A DNA stretch of 23,355 nt from Commensalibacter sp963921845 (GTDB lineage Bacteria; Pseudomonadota; Alphaproteobacteria; Acetobacterales; Acetobacteraceae). A program made the translations under genes and the position numbers. Below the pieces are notes generated by a model that had not been told where the DNA came from, ran no database searches, and saw only the letters and a list, made by a program, of their open reading frames with translations. Shown piece after piece: positions 15,279-23,355 of this stretch (position 1 is the stretch's first letter; each line of letters starts with the position of its first letter). The stretch lies in the NCBI RefSeq assembly GCF_963921845.1, contig NZ_CAWUGZ010000007.1, positions 1 to 23,355 of the forward strand. The letters run 5' to 3'.

Positions 15279-16175
15279 CTATCCCTTTAAACTTTCCAAA
15301 TTCAATCGAACGGGTAATGTAACTCTAGGTATAGAGGAATACGTAGGTTTAGAATACAAAAGCTCACCTCCCCAGCGCTGAAAAATTTTATTCGCTGGTA
15401 AAGACCAAGAAAAAAATGCCATAAATATAGAAGCAAATACAAGTGCATCAAAACGATCCAAAACCCCGCCGTGACCAGGAATAAGCATTCCTGAGTCTTT
15501 GACACCAGCGTACCGTTTTAACTTACTCTCAGCAAGATCACCGATTTGAGAAATACTACTTACCAATATACTTAACAAAAAACCACCAATAAAAGCTCTT
15601 ATATCATTACTACAATACGAAAAAATATAATATCCACCTACTATTCCCGAACCAATCAAACCTCCAATCGCACCAGACCACGTTTTGCCTGGTGACACAG
15701 AAGGAATTAACTTTCTGCCTCCAATCATTTTACCAACCATATAGGCACAACTATCACTCACCACAACAACAAGAACAACATAAAAAACCACCCACATTTG
15801 TGCATTGGTCATCAAACGCAACCACAATAGTGAAATACCTGCACCACCAATAAGGACAGAGCCTAACCATAGCGGCGGACCAAAAATAAAAGAAAAGGCC
15901 CCGACTATGAGAATAGCTGGCCACCACATATTGCTGATAACCGCATAATAAGCAACCAGTGGCCATAATAAAAAAAGAACACTATTAAAATGCACTCGTT
16001 TTATATTAAATAGATTTAACCATTCATAAGCCATCCCCACACTAACTAAGCCAACAAGCCCTATATAAGGCCATCCCCCTAAATAAATACAAACCACCGC
16101 AATGGGTATAATCAGTAAGGCAGACCCAATTCGCAAAGGAAGATCTTGCCAGGATGATTCAGTTTTTTGTTTCAC
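15279..16175 (-). CDS. cdsA: Phosphatidate cytidylyltransferase
   Basis: CdsA makes CDP-diacylglycerol from phosphatidic acid and CTP in the inner membrane, the branch point to all phospholipids. The 298 residues have multiple hydrophobic helices, SPGKTWSG at 161-168, and the CDS signature from Ser217 to Arg241 (SKLKR, then KDSG, then PGHGGVLDR). After the last membrane segment a soluble tail of about 40 residues (from about 262, with WGGELLYSKP) extends beyond the usual end of the family. The start is GTG at 16175, directly after the uppS stop (TAA then GTG), with GGA about nine bases upstream. Translation is probably coupled to uppS. Confidence 0.96.
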   Translation of the reverse strand: MKQKTESSWQDLPLRIGSALLIIPIAVVCIYLGGWPYIGLVGLVSVGMAYEWLNLFNIKRVHFNSVLFLLWPLVAYYAVISNMWWPAILIVGAFSFIFGPPLWLGSVLIGGAGISLLWLRLMTNAQMWVVFYVVLVVVVSDSCAYMVGKMIGGRKLIPSVSPGKTWSGAIGGLIGSGIVGGYYIFSYCSNDIRAFIGGFLLSILVSSISQIGDLAESKLKRYAGVKDSGMLIPGHGGVLDRFDALVFASIFMAFFSWSLPANKIFQRWGGELLYSKPTYSSIPRVTLPVRLNLESLKG

Positions 16176-16946
16176 TTATTTTATTCCAGGTCTAGCGCCA
16201 AATCTTCTTTCGCGTTGTAGATACATATCAATAGCTTCATTATAGTCTTGTGCTTTAAAATCAGGCCACAAAGTTTCTAAAAAAATAAGTTCCGAGTAAG
16301 CAGACTGCCATAATAAAAAATTAGAAAGTCGACATTCTCCACTCGTCCTAATGATTAAATCGGGATCAGGGATATTATGAGTAAATAAATAATTTGAAAA
16401 CAGCGATTCATCAACGGCGTCAAGACTAATAGCCCCTTTTTTAACATCTTGAACTATTTGTTTTACAGCTTGAATCACTTCTCCCCTACCACCATACGAC
16501 AACGCCAATATTAAAACTAATCTTGTATTACTCTTTGTTAGCTCTTGAATTCGATGCAATTCTTTTTGTAATTTTGGTTCAAAACGACAAATTTCTCCAA
16601 TAATACGGACGCACACACCCTCTTTATGAAGGTTACGTGCTTCATATTTAATATAGTAACTTAATAAAGAAGTTAAATCTAAAACCTCCTGGGGAGTACG
16701 TCGCCAATTTTCTGAAGAAAAAGCATACAGTGTTAGCCATTTTGTTTGATTATTAATAGCTGCTTCAATGCAACGTTTTACAGATTGAGCGCCTTCTTTA
16801 TGCCCCGCTATTCTAGGGAGCCCTCGAGCTCGAGCCCAACGACTATTACCATCCATAATAATAGCAACATGCTGAGGCAATATTTTAGTATTATGATTAA
16901 ACAATTGTTTAGGTCTTGCCCCACAACGCGCAGTCGAAACGGTCAT
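16176..16946 (-). CDS. uppS: Isoprenyl transferase (undecaprenyl diphosphate synthase)
   Basis: UppS condenses farnesyl diphosphate with isopentenyl diphosphates to the C55 carrier lipid for peptidoglycan and O-antigen. From ATG at 16946 the protein has 256 residues. It has catalytic Asp32 in IIMDGNSRWA, RIAGH with His49, LYAFSSENWRR, and RTSGECRLSNFLLWQSAYSEL with the IPP-binding arginines and Glu219. Most homologues read MDGNGRW, so the serine after the asparagine is a minor variant. TTG at 16958 would add four residues (MNLN); I prefer the ATG because the extra residues are not conserved in the family. It lies between frr and cdsA in the usual order. Confidence 0.95.
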   Translation of the reverse strand: MTVSTARCGARPKQLFNHNTKILPQHVAIIMDGNSRWARARGLPRIAGHKEGAQSVKRCIEAAINNQTKWLTLYAFSSENWRRTPQEVLDLTSLLSYYIKYEARNLHKEGVCVRIIGEICRFEPKLQKELHRIQELTKSNTRLVLILALSYGGRGEVIQAVKQIVQDVKKGAISLDAVDESLFSNYLFTHNIPDPDLIIRTSGECRLSNFLLWQSAYSELIFLETLWPDFKAQDYNEAIDMYLQRERRFGARPGIK

Positions 16947-16979
16947 ATTTAGGTTCAATCATTGATTATTTTTGTTTTT

Positions 16980-17546
16980 TCAAACCTGCTTAATATCGCG
17001 TTCTTTTTCAGCAAAAATCTCATCAATTTTTTTTACAAACTGATCCGTTACTTTTTGAATTTCTTCAGACCAATCTTTTACATCATCTTTACTAATATCA
17101 CCGTTTTTCTCAAAATTTTTTGTTTTATCCATGCCATCTCTTCTAACGCCACGCACCGCCACCTTAGCAGCCTCTGCATATTTGGAAGCCATTTTGACCA
17201 TTTCGTTACGCCGTTCTTCGGTTAACTGAGGAATAGGAACACGAATAACTTGTCCATCTGGCATTGGGTTTAAACCGAGACCACTTTCCCTTATGGCTTT
17301 ATCTACTACAGCAACCAACGTTCTATCCCAAACCTGAACGGACAACATTCTTGCTTCAGACGCAGTGATTGAAGCAACTTGGGTAATAGGATTTACAGTA
17401 CCGTAAGCTTCCACGCGAATAGGTTCCAATAAAGCTGGAGAAGCTCTTCCTGAACGTAATCCAGCTAAATCATGTTTAAAAGATTCAATCGCTCCTTGCA
17501 TACGACGTGTTAAATCTTTCTTCAAATCATCAATTTCATCAACCAC
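16980..17546 (-). CDS. frr: Ribosome recycling factor
   Basis: RRF splits post-termination ribosomes together with EF-G. The 188 residues are normal for the family, with the three-helix bundle and conserved segments DLAGLRSGRASPALL, YGTVNPITQVASI, VWDRTL and RVPIPQLTEERR. The start is GTG at 17546, with AAGGG eight bases upstream and no nearby in-frame ATG, so GTG is well supported. It lies 43 bases after pyrH. The pyrH-frr pair is conserved across bacteria. Confidence 0.98.
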   Translation of the reverse strand: MVDEIDDLKKDLTRRMQGAIESFKHDLAGLRSGRASPALLEPIRVEAYGTVNPITQVASITASEARMLSVQVWDRTLVAVVDKAIRESGLGLNPMPDGQVIRVPIPQLTEERRNEMVKMASKYAEAAKVAVRGVRRDGMDKTKNFEKNGDISKDDVKDWSEEIQKVTDQFVKKIDEIFAEKERDIKQV

Positions 17547-17589
17547 AAATAAACCCTTTAAATAATGATTTTCATACTAAACAAAAAAA

Positions 17590-18318
17590 TTAAACTACTA
17601 CTTTGGTGAATGTACCTTGCCCTTGAACAACTTTTAAAAAATTACCTTTTTGATGAACGTCAAAGACAATAATTGGCAAATTATTTTCTCTTGCAAGGCT
17701 AAGGGCTGTTGCATCCATAACGTTCAGTCCCATAGATAATGCCTCTGTATACGTTAATACATCATAACGTTTTGCATCTGGATTTTTCTTTGGGTCTGAA
17801 TTATATACCCCATCAACTTGTGTACCTTTTAGCATAAAATCACAATGTGTTTCAACTGCTCTTAATGCAGCGCCAGTGTCTGTTGTGAAATAAGGATTGC
17901 CCGTCCCAGCCGCAAAAATAATTACCTCTTTATTGTTTAAATACACTAATGCTTTATCCCGTACATAAGTTTCTGCAACTTGAGGAAGTGCAATGGCAGA
18001 CATCACTCGACTTTTGATGTGATAACGTTGAAATACACTATTAAGCACAACAGCATTAATAACAGTGGCAAGCATCCCTGCGTAATCGCCTTTAACTCGA
18101 TCTATACCTTCACCCGCAGCATTTAACCCACGAAAAATATTTCCTCCACCAATCACAACGCAAACTTCCACACCCAGACGAATAACGCTTGCTATATCCT
18201 CAATTATGGCATTGACAACGTCAAAATCTATACCGTATCCTTTTTTTCCTAATAAAGCTTCACCAGAAACTTTTAATAATACTCGTTGAGGAAGAAGATT
18301 TTTATTCAATGAAGACAT
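17590..18318 (-). CDS. pyrH: Uridylate kinase
   Basis: PyrH phosphorylates UMP to UDP in pyrimidine nucleotide synthesis. It is a hexameric amino-acid-kinase-fold enzyme distinct from eukaryotic UMP kinases. The 242 residues (E. coli 241) contain LLKVSGEALLG with Lys16, VVIGGGNIFRG at 54-64, DYAGMLATVINA, and FAAGTGNPYFTTDTGAALRA. It starts a run of closely spaced genes through rseP. Upstream lies a 101-base gap after era. The usual partners rpsB and tsf are not upstream of pyrH here. No Shine-Dalgarno precedes ATG 18318, and a TATAAC -10-like box lies just 10 bases before it. Confidence 0.97.
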   Translation of the reverse strand: MSSLNKNLLPQRVLLKVSGEALLGKKGYGIDFDVVNAIIEDIASVIRLGVEVCVVIGGGNIFRGLNAAGEGIDRVKGDYAGMLATVINAVVLNSVFQRYHIKSRVMSAIALPQVAETYVRDKALVYLNNKEVIIFAAGTGNPYFTTDTGAALRAVETHCDFMLKGTQVDGVYNSDPKKNPDAKRYDVLTYTEALSMGLNVMDATALSLARENNLPIIVFDVHQKGNFLKVVQGQGTFTKVVV

Positions 18319-18328
18319 GATATCACAC

Positions 18329-18334
18329 GTTATA
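18329..18334 (-). promoter_or_regulatory. Possible -10 box of pyrH
   Basis: TATAAC ends 10 bases before the pyrH ATG, which would put transcription within about four bases of the start codon. The -35 region is poor: TTCGAC at a 15-base spacing is the best match. It may be chance in AT-rich DNA, but no better promoter was found in the gap after era. Confidence 0.25.
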
Positions 18335-18419
18335 CCCGCTATGGACGATGTCGAATACTACAACAGCATACTTTATTTTAAAAGCAATGAATTAAAAACC
18401 GAAAAACTTGCTTAAATTA

Positions 18420-19307
18420 TTATAAGTTGCTTAACCCTAAAGCTCTGATACGAGCATTTTCCTCATCCCACCCTTTTTTTTCCTTAACCGTTAAAAAAAG
18501 ATGACATGGTTTTTCTAATAAACGAGATAACTCTTTACGAGCTCTCTCCCCAATGGAACGAATTTTACTTCCTTTTTCCCCAATAATAATAGCCTTATGA
18601 TTGGCTCTTAAAACATAAATTGTAGCGTCAACACGTATAGAACCATCTAATTTCTCTTTAAAACTATCCGTTTCTACCGTCACAGAATAAGGAATTTCTT
18701 CATGAGTCAGTAAAAAAATTTGCTCTCTCACTAGCTCTGCGGCTAATAAACGGTCCGGTAAATTGGTTAAATCATCGTCAGGATATAACCAAGGTCCTTG
18801 AGGAAGTCTATAAGATAGCTCCTTTAACAAATCCTCAATACCATCTCCTTGCTTTGCACTAACCATCATAGTTTTCTCTGCGGAAAGAAGTTGGTTCAAT
18901 GAAGCGGTTAAAGGTAAAAGTTTTTCTCGATTAACTTTATCCACTTTGTTTAATATAATCCACAAAGGCCCAGAAATTTCCTTCAAGCGATTTATAATTA
19001 CCAAATTTTCTTCATTAAGGCCCACTTGGGCATCAACGATAAATAAAGTGATATCTGCATCCGTTACGCCTGACCAAGCTGCAGAAACCATAGCCTCATC
19101 AAGCTTACGTTTAGGTTTAAAAATACCCGGAGTATCGATAAGCAAAATTTGAGATTGCTTGTACATAACAATCCCCAACACGCGCATTCTTGTTGTTTGA
19201 GCCTTCGGGCTAACAATAGACAATTTAGCCCCAACCATTCTATTAAGTAAGGTCGATTTTCCCGCATTCGGTGCACCAACCAACGCCACGAAACCACAAC
19301 TCGTCAT
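18420..19307 (-). CDS. era: Ribosome maturation GTPase Era
   Basis: Era binds the 3' end of 16S rRNA and helps mature the small subunit. From ATG at 19307 it has 295 residues, normal for the family. The G domain has GAPNAGKST at 11-19, the IDTPG motif and NKVD. The C-terminal KH domain has the IIGEKGSKIRSIG loop and the usual late VKEKKGW segment. TTG codons at 19328 and 19325 would extend it by seven or six residues and overlap rnc by up to 14 bases, but ATG at 19307 begins right before the conserved FVALVGAPN strand. The rnc-era pair is a conserved operon. Confidence 0.97.
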   Translation of the reverse strand: MTSCGFVALVGAPNAGKSTLLNRMVGAKLSIVSPKAQTTRMRVLGIVMYKQSQILLIDTPGIFKPKRKLDEAMVSAAWSGVTDADITLFIVDAQVGLNEENLVIINRLKEISGPLWIILNKVDKVNREKLLPLTASLNQLLSAEKTMMVSAKQGDGIEDLLKELSYRLPQGPWLYPDDDLTNLPDRLLAAELVREQIFLLTHEEIPYSVTVETDSFKEKLDGSIRVDATIYVLRANHKAIIIGEKGSKIRSIGERARKELSRLLEKPCHLFLTVKEKKGWDEENARIRALGLSNL

Positions 19308-19314
19308 AGATATT

Positions 19315-20061
19315 TTACTTTTCAACAATTTTATTTTTGAGTTTCTTTAGCTTTTTAAGCAATATTTCAGCCGCTGCGCTTTCAGCCAATCGCTTACTCC
19401 CTCCACTTCCAACCCCTTCTTGACCGTACGCGCTTACTTTAATAACAAAAACTGGTGTATGAGAGGGACCTTCTTGGGATAGCAATTCGTAAGAAGGCAA
19501 AACTAGCCCTCTCGCTAAAACCCATTCTTGCAAGGCAGTTTTTGGATCTTTTGGAGGTAGAGGCTGAGATTCAATAATGTCCTCCCATTCCCTCCTTACT
19601 ATTTTTTTAATGGGTTCTAATCCACCATCTAAATATATTGCTCCAAGAATTGCTTCAACAGCATCAGCTAAAACGCTGTCAATATGATGAACTCCAACCT
19701 TTTCTTCATGAGACGCAACATGTATGGCTTCAAAAATAACCAACCGTTGTGCAATTTTAGCTAAAATAGGCTTGGAGACTAGAAGCGCATGTCTTGGACC
19801 CAAATCCCCTTCTTGTTCATTAGGGTAACGCTCCAGCAACCATTCGGCCATCACTAATCCTAATACGCGATCCCCTATAAACTCCAACCGTTCATTAGAG
19901 CTTACTTTTTTTCCTTTTTGACGTGAGGAACGGTACTCATAAACCGCAGAGCGATGCGTCAACGCTTTTTGAAAAAGCGTTTTAGAGTTAAAACAATAGC
20001 CTAATCGTTCTTCTAGCAACTTTTCTGAGGGTTGTAATTGAATTGTTTTCTCTACTTTCAT
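19315..20061 (-). CDS. rnc: Ribonuclease III
   Basis: RNase III cuts double-stranded RNA, including the rRNA precursor, and acts upstream of Era in ribosome maturation. The 248 residues have the signature NERLEFIGD at 56-64 with catalytic Glu60 and Asp64, DSVLADAVEAILGAI with Asp133 and Glu136, and a C-terminal double-stranded RNA-binding domain (about 173-240, KTALQEWVLARG to the lysine-rich end). A short basic insertion (SSRQKGKK at 45-52) precedes the signature. It starts with an ATGA overlap on the lepB stop, indicating translational coupling. Confidence 0.98.
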   Translation of the reverse strand: MKVEKTIQLQPSEKLLEERLGYCFNSKTLFQKALTHRSAVYEYRSSRQKGKKVSSNERLEFIGDRVLGLVMAEWLLERYPNEQEGDLGPRHALLVSKPILAKIAQRLVIFEAIHVASHEEKVGVHHIDSVLADAVEAILGAIYLDGGLEPIKKIVRREWEDIIESQPLPPKDPKTALQEWVLARGLVLPSYELLSQEGPSHTPVFVIKVSAYGQEGVGSGGSKRLAESAAAEILLKKLKKLKNKIVEK

Positions 20062-21017
20062 TGTACTGCCTTAAATAATCGGTTCCAGCGTATCTCATAA
20101 GGCCAATACCAAAATTCCCACCACGCGTATTTTTGGTCGAAAGAGAAAAAGACAAAACTAACTTTACCAATAAGGTTTTGTATAGGAACATACCCTAAAA
20201 AATTTTGATTGTCTGGATCAATAAAACGACTATCCGCGCTATGATCTCGATTATCACCCATAGCAAAAAAATACCCCTTAGGAACTTGATAAGGAATGGT
20301 ATAATTTACATTTAACTGTCCATCGGGCAAATAATTTGAAGAATCGTATTGCATTTCTGGTTTTTGAAGGATGTCGTACTTGACGATTTTACCATTCTTA
20401 TCGGGCAAAAATTCTTCGTACAAATTTTCAGTCAATAAGCCAGATATTGGAGATTCTTTGTAGGTTAATGTACCTTTACTTTTTCTCTTAACTTCTTGGC
20501 CATTGATATATAAAATGCTGTTTTTAACTTGAACCGTATCTCCAGGCAAACCAATAACGCGTTTAACGTAATAATAATAAGGTGGCTTTGTACTTCTAAA
20601 CACAGCCACATCGCCTCGTTTGGGTGGAGTATACCAAATTCTTCCCTCAAAATTAGGTTGCGAGAAAAGAAAAGAATACCTCGAATATCCGTAACTGAAT
20701 TTATTGACAACAATATTGTCGCCTATAAGTAAGTTAGGGATCATCGAACCGGATGGAATACTGAAAGGTGCAAATAAAAAACAGCGTATAATGATTACCA
20801 CGATAACAGCCGTTAAAATAGTAGTAATAAACTCCTTAGATTGCCGGAAAAAACCATTATGCTCCGAGGTAAAAGGGGGGGGTGATTCGTTGCACAATGA
20901 TTGATTTTCAGAATCAATTTGTTTCTTTTTTTGATCTGACTGTTCAATCTCTTCATTAAGTTTCTTGCTAATGTTTTTACTCACTTCAACTATTTTGCTA
21001 TCAAATTTTGTGTTCAT
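20058..21017 (-). CDS. lepB: Signal peptidase I
   Basis: LepB removes signal peptides from secreted proteins at the periplasmic face of the inner membrane. The 319 residues include a hydrophilic, charged N-terminal region of about 60 residues, one membrane helix (about 62-82) and the catalytic domain. That domain has Ser91 in SIPSGSMIPNL, the general base Lys152 in YYYYVKRVIGLPGD, and MGDNRDHSADSR at 253-264. Most alphaproteobacterial enzymes have a shorter cytoplasmic lead. Residues 46-48 are encoded within a run of eight cytosines, unusual in this AT-rich sequence. It is followed by rnc with a four-base overlap. The acpS-lepB-rnc-era order is typical of Alphaproteobacteria. Confidence 0.97.
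   Translation of the reverse strand: MNTKFDSKIVEVSKNISKKLNEEIEQSDQKKKQIDSENQSLCNESPPPFTSEHNGFFRQSKEFITTILTAVIVVIIIRCFLFAPFSIPSGSMIPNLLIGDNIVVNKFSYGYSRYSFLFSQPNFEGRIWYTPPKRGDVAVFRSTKPPYYYYVKRVIGLPGDTVQVKNSILYINGQEVKRKSKGTLTYKESPISGLLTENLYEEFLPDKNGKIVKYDILQKPEMQYDSSNYLPDGQLNVNYTIPYQVPKGYFFAMGDNRDHSADSRFIDPDNQNFLGYVPIQNLIGKVSFVFFSFDQKYAWWEFWYWPYEIRWNRLFKAVQ
20875..20882. repeat. Eight-base G/C homopolymer in lepB
   Basis: Eight consecutive G on the plus strand (C in the lepB coding strand) encode the Pro-Pro-Pro part of the N-terminal extension. A gain or loss of one base would frameshift lepB before the membrane helix and active site. Confidence 0.9.
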
Positions 21018-21081
21018 TTTTCGGATATTTAACCTTGTTTATTATTTTACAACCTTGCGGCATTCCCGATCTTCCTAGACA

Positions 21082-21483
21082 TTAATCTTTTAATGTTTCA
21101 ATAATAACATGTGCCACCGCATAAGGATATTCATCGGTCATTGTTAAGGATATGTTCATTAACCCCGATCCAATCAAATATGCTAATTGATTTGCAGCTC
21201 CATGAGCGAGTTTTAATGTAGGTTTACCAGAGGGTAAATTAATAACTTCAATATCCTTATAAAAAACACCCTTTGAAAAACCTGTCCCAAGTGCTTTAGC
21301 ACAAGCCTCTTTAGCAGCCCAGCGTTTAGCATAAGTTCCTAAGCGATTCTTTCCCGCCCTTTTTTCAGCTTGTTGTATTTCAAATATAGTAAATATTCTA
21401 AAAAGAAAACGTTTACCAAAACGTTCAATAACCTTTTCAATTCTGCGGATATCACATAAGTCCAACCCATTACCAACAATCAT
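21082..21483 (-). CDS. acpS: Holo-[acyl-carrier-protein] synthase
   Basis: AcpS moves 4'-phosphopantetheine from CoA onto apo-ACP, supplying the carrier used by FabZ, LpxA and LpxD in this window. The 133 residues carry the magnesium ligands Asp8 in NGLDLCDIRRI and Glu59 in RWAAKEACAKALG, then GTGFSKGVFYKDIEV and the closing LTMTDEYPYAVAHV strand. Length is normal. It lies eight bases after the relA/spoT stop and 64 before lepB. Many Alphaproteobacteria have pdxJ beside acpS; it is absent here. Confidence 0.97.
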   Translation of the reverse strand: MIVGNGLDLCDIRRIEKVIERFGKRFLFRIFTIFEIQQAEKRAGKNRLGTYAKRWAAKEACAKALGTGFSKGVFYKDIEVINLPSGKPTLKLAHGAANQLAYLIGSGLMNISLTMTDEYPYAVAHVIIETLKD

Positions 21484-21491
21484 TTTTTTCT

Positions 21492-23355
21492 CTATGAATG
21501 AGAACGTTCAACATAAACAATATTTTTAGCCATTTGTAATCCTAAAATCAGAGAATTTAAATGCTGTACATCCTTAACTTCAACGTCTAATAATGTCTCA
21601 ATAAAATCAATATGACGATTAACAATTTTTAAATTAAGAATGTTTCCTTCATACTGAGAGATACGATTAGTAATAGTAGCCAAAAGATTTTTATCATTTT
21701 CGCCAACAACTTTAATTCTACTTACATAATTTTTTTTAGAATCCTCACGCGAAAGAATATCATAGTCCCAATCTAAACTCATGAATCGCTCTGGAGTGGA
21801 TGCAAAACTGCTTAAGGTTGGGCACGTTTTCCTATGGACCGTTATCCCTTTTCCTGTTGCAACAATACCAACGATTTCGTCACCGGGTAAGGGATGACAG
21901 CACCCGGCAAAACTGACGGCTATGCCTTTGACCATACCTTTTAACGGGACAACATTTTTGGAATGATCAACGCGATTGGTCTGAGCGAGAGGTTTAATTT
22001 TTTCAGATAACCCTGGAATAAATCGAAATGATTTTCCTATTGGCTTTAATTCAGGATAAGCAGCATAAACGACCTCTTTAGGGGTGAGAGTATTTCCCCC
22101 TACCGCGATATATAAGTCCGAAAGAGATGGTTGCTTTAAATTTTTTAAAATAGTTTCTAAAATTTTTTGTGAACCATCTACCCCTTCTTGACGAAAGGCT
22201 TTAGCAAGAGCAACACGCCCGGCTTCGAGTTTAATATGTTTTTGTTGCGTACTTACAAAGTGTCTTATTCTAGCTCTTGCTTTACCGGTTACAATAAAGC
22301 GTTCCCAAGACGGAGAAGGATTGCCTTCACGGGCAGTCATGATTTCAACTTGATCACCATTATCCAGTTGTTGTCTTAAAGGTACTAAACGCCCGTTTAC
22401 CTTTGCACCTACACAACGATCCCCAACCTGACTGTGAACAGCATACGCAAAATCAACAGGCGTAGCCCCTTTAGGTAACTGAATCAATTCTCCTTTAGGA
22501 GTAAAACAAAAAACTTGGTCTTTATAAAGTTCAAGCTTAGTATTTTCTAGAAATTCATCAGGTGCACTGGAGTCCTCTAAAATCTCGAGCAAATCCTGCA
22601 CCCATCTTAATTTTTTTAATTTCGGAACAATTTCTGTAACTTCATCACCGAGTTTCTGTTTTTCAGAAGAAAGAGTGAATGGCAACTGTTTATATATCCA
22701 ATGAGAAGCAACACCATTTTCAGCAATATCATGCATTTTTTTAGTACGTATTTGAATCTCAATCCGTTGATTACGAGGTTGTCTCAGCGTTACCCCTGTA
22801 TGAATGCTTTGGTATCCATTCGCTTTAGGCGTTGATATATAATCTTTAAAACGTCCCGAAACAACAGGATATTGGCTATGAACCACACCCAAAGCACTGT
22901 AACATTCTTCTTTAGTATCGACGATAATACGAAAAGCCATAATATCGGAAAGCTGTTCAAACGTAACTTGCCTATTATTCATTTTTTCCCAAATCGAATA
23001 GCAAGATTTTTCTCGTCCTGTTACCTCCACGCTTTTGATGCCAGCTTTCAAACAAATCTCTTTTAACTCATGACAAACATTCTCAACAACATCTGCCCCC
23101 TGACCTCTTAAAAAATTCAATCGCGCTCTTATTGAAGCATCTGCCTCTGGTTCTAAAACTGCAAACGCAATATTTTGTAATTCAGTTTTAAGATTATCAA
23201 CACCAATTCGCTCAGCCAAAGGTGCATAAATATCCATTGTCTCCCTAGCAATACGCTGTCTTCGGTCAAGTCGACGTACATAGTGTAACGTACGCATATT
23301 ATGAAGACGATCTGCAAGTTTAACAATAAGTACACGTATATCTTTTGACATAGCC
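21492..23355 (-). CDS. spoT: Bifunctional (p)ppGpp synthetase/hydrolase, 5' end cut by window
   Basis: This Rel/Spo enzyme makes and degrades the alarmone (p)ppGpp. The frame is open to the right edge; the first ATG in view (23351) lies inside the HD domain (AMSKDIRVLIVKLADRLHNMRT), so about 100-150 N-terminal residues are missing, including the HDxxED motif. Counting from that ATG: end of the HD hydrolase 1-45, synthetase about 105-215 with RFKDYISTPKANGYQSIHT, TGS domain 276-338, helical and conserved-cysteine region (CCHPLPGD to KTC, 484-510), ACT domain about 540-616. The RFKD sequence is the RxKD motif of bifunctional enzymes, not the ExDD motif of E. coli RelA. Both activities look likely, but the hydrolase cannot be fully checked here. 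Confidence 0.96.
   Translation of the reverse strand, partial: AMSKDIRVLIVKLADRLHNMRTLHYVRRLDRRQRIARETMDIYAPLAERIGVDNLKTELQNIAFAVLEPEADASIRARLNFLRGQGADVVENVCHELKEICLKAGIKSVEVTGREKSCYSIWEKMNNRQVTFEQLSDIMAFRIIVDTKEECYSALGVVHSQYPVVSGRFKDYISTPKANGYQSIHTGVTLRQPRNQRIEIQIRTKKMHDIAENGVASHWIYKQLPFTLSSEKQKLGDEVTEIVPKLKKLRWVQDLLEILEDSSAPDEFLENTKLELYKDQVFCFTPKGELIQLPKGATPVDFAYAVHSQVGDRCVGAKVNGRLVPLRQQLDNGDQVEIMTAREGNPSPSWERFIVTGKARARIRHFVSTQQKHIKLEAGRVALAKAFRQEGVDGSQKILETILKNLKQPSLSDLYIAVGGNTLTPKEVVYAAYPELKPIGKSFRFIPGLSEKIKPLAQTNRVDHSKNVVPLKGMVKGIAVSFAGCCHPLPGDEIVGIVATGKGITVHRKTCPTLSSFASTPERFMSLDWDYDILSREDSKKNYVSRIKVVGENDKNLLATITNRISQYEGNILNLKIVNRHIDFIETLLDVEVKDVQHLNSLILGLQMAKNIVYVERSHS

Noticed and set aside
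18395..18425. Weak AACTT/AAGTT stem followed by T residues after era as a terminator
   Set aside because: Only five A/T-rich pairs with a long loop; it would be unstable.

Overview
The window is an AT-rich stretch of a Gram-negative chromosome, packed with conserved housekeeping genes. Apart from one small gene, everything lies on the minus strand, so transcription runs from right to left. The gene orders rpmH-rnpA-yidD-yidC-engB-argB-dapD, pyrH-frr-uppS-cdsA-dxr-rseP-bamA-skp-lpxD-fabZ-lpxA-lpxI and relA/spoT-acpS-lepB-rnc-era are typical of Alphaproteobacteria. Use of LpxI rather than LpxH, a one-PDZ RseP and an NAGK of the arginine-sensitive type fit that. The low GC suggests a lineage such as Holosporales or another AT-rich, possibly host-associated alphaproteobacterium. 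That placement is inference. Intact argB and dapD argue against a strongly reduced Rickettsia-like genome.

Layout from right to left. (1) 18420-23355: the 3' part of a bifunctional relA/spoT gene, then acpS, lepB, rnc and era (stringent response, acyl-carrier-protein activation, protein export, RNA processing and ribosome assembly). (2) 12979-18318: pyrH, frr, uppS, cdsA, dxr and rseP (UMP supply, ribosome recycling, undecaprenyl and phospholipid precursors, isoprenoids, site-2 protease). (3) 5564-12839: bamA, skp, lpxD, fabZ, lpxA, lpxI and gloA. This block builds outer-membrane proteins and the acylated sugar steps of lipid A, and ends in a glyoxalase. A good sigma70-like promoter with an overlapping inverted repeat precedes bamA. 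(4) 5195-5554: the only plus-strand gene, a 119-residue membrane protein with a histidine-kinase-like phosphoacceptor helix and no ATPase domain. (5) 1-4974: rpmH (too short for most ORF callers), rnpA, yidD, yidC, engB, argB and a 3'-truncated dapD, driven by a near-consensus promoter at 5058-5086.

The genes fit together as an envelope and growth module: membrane insertion and secretion (YidC, YidD, LepB), outer-membrane biogenesis (BamA, Skp, Lpx enzymes), lipid carriers (UppS, CdsA, Dxr), translation (L34, RNase P, RRF, EngB, Era) and growth-rate control (Rel/Spo). No tRNA, rRNA, mobile element, CRISPR array or phage gene was seen. The longest gene-free stretch is about 220 bases (4975-5194), and it holds two promoter regions. 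I found no convincing new multi-gene system. The best leads are the orphan phosphoacceptor protein, the bamA promoter palindrome and the extended Skp.
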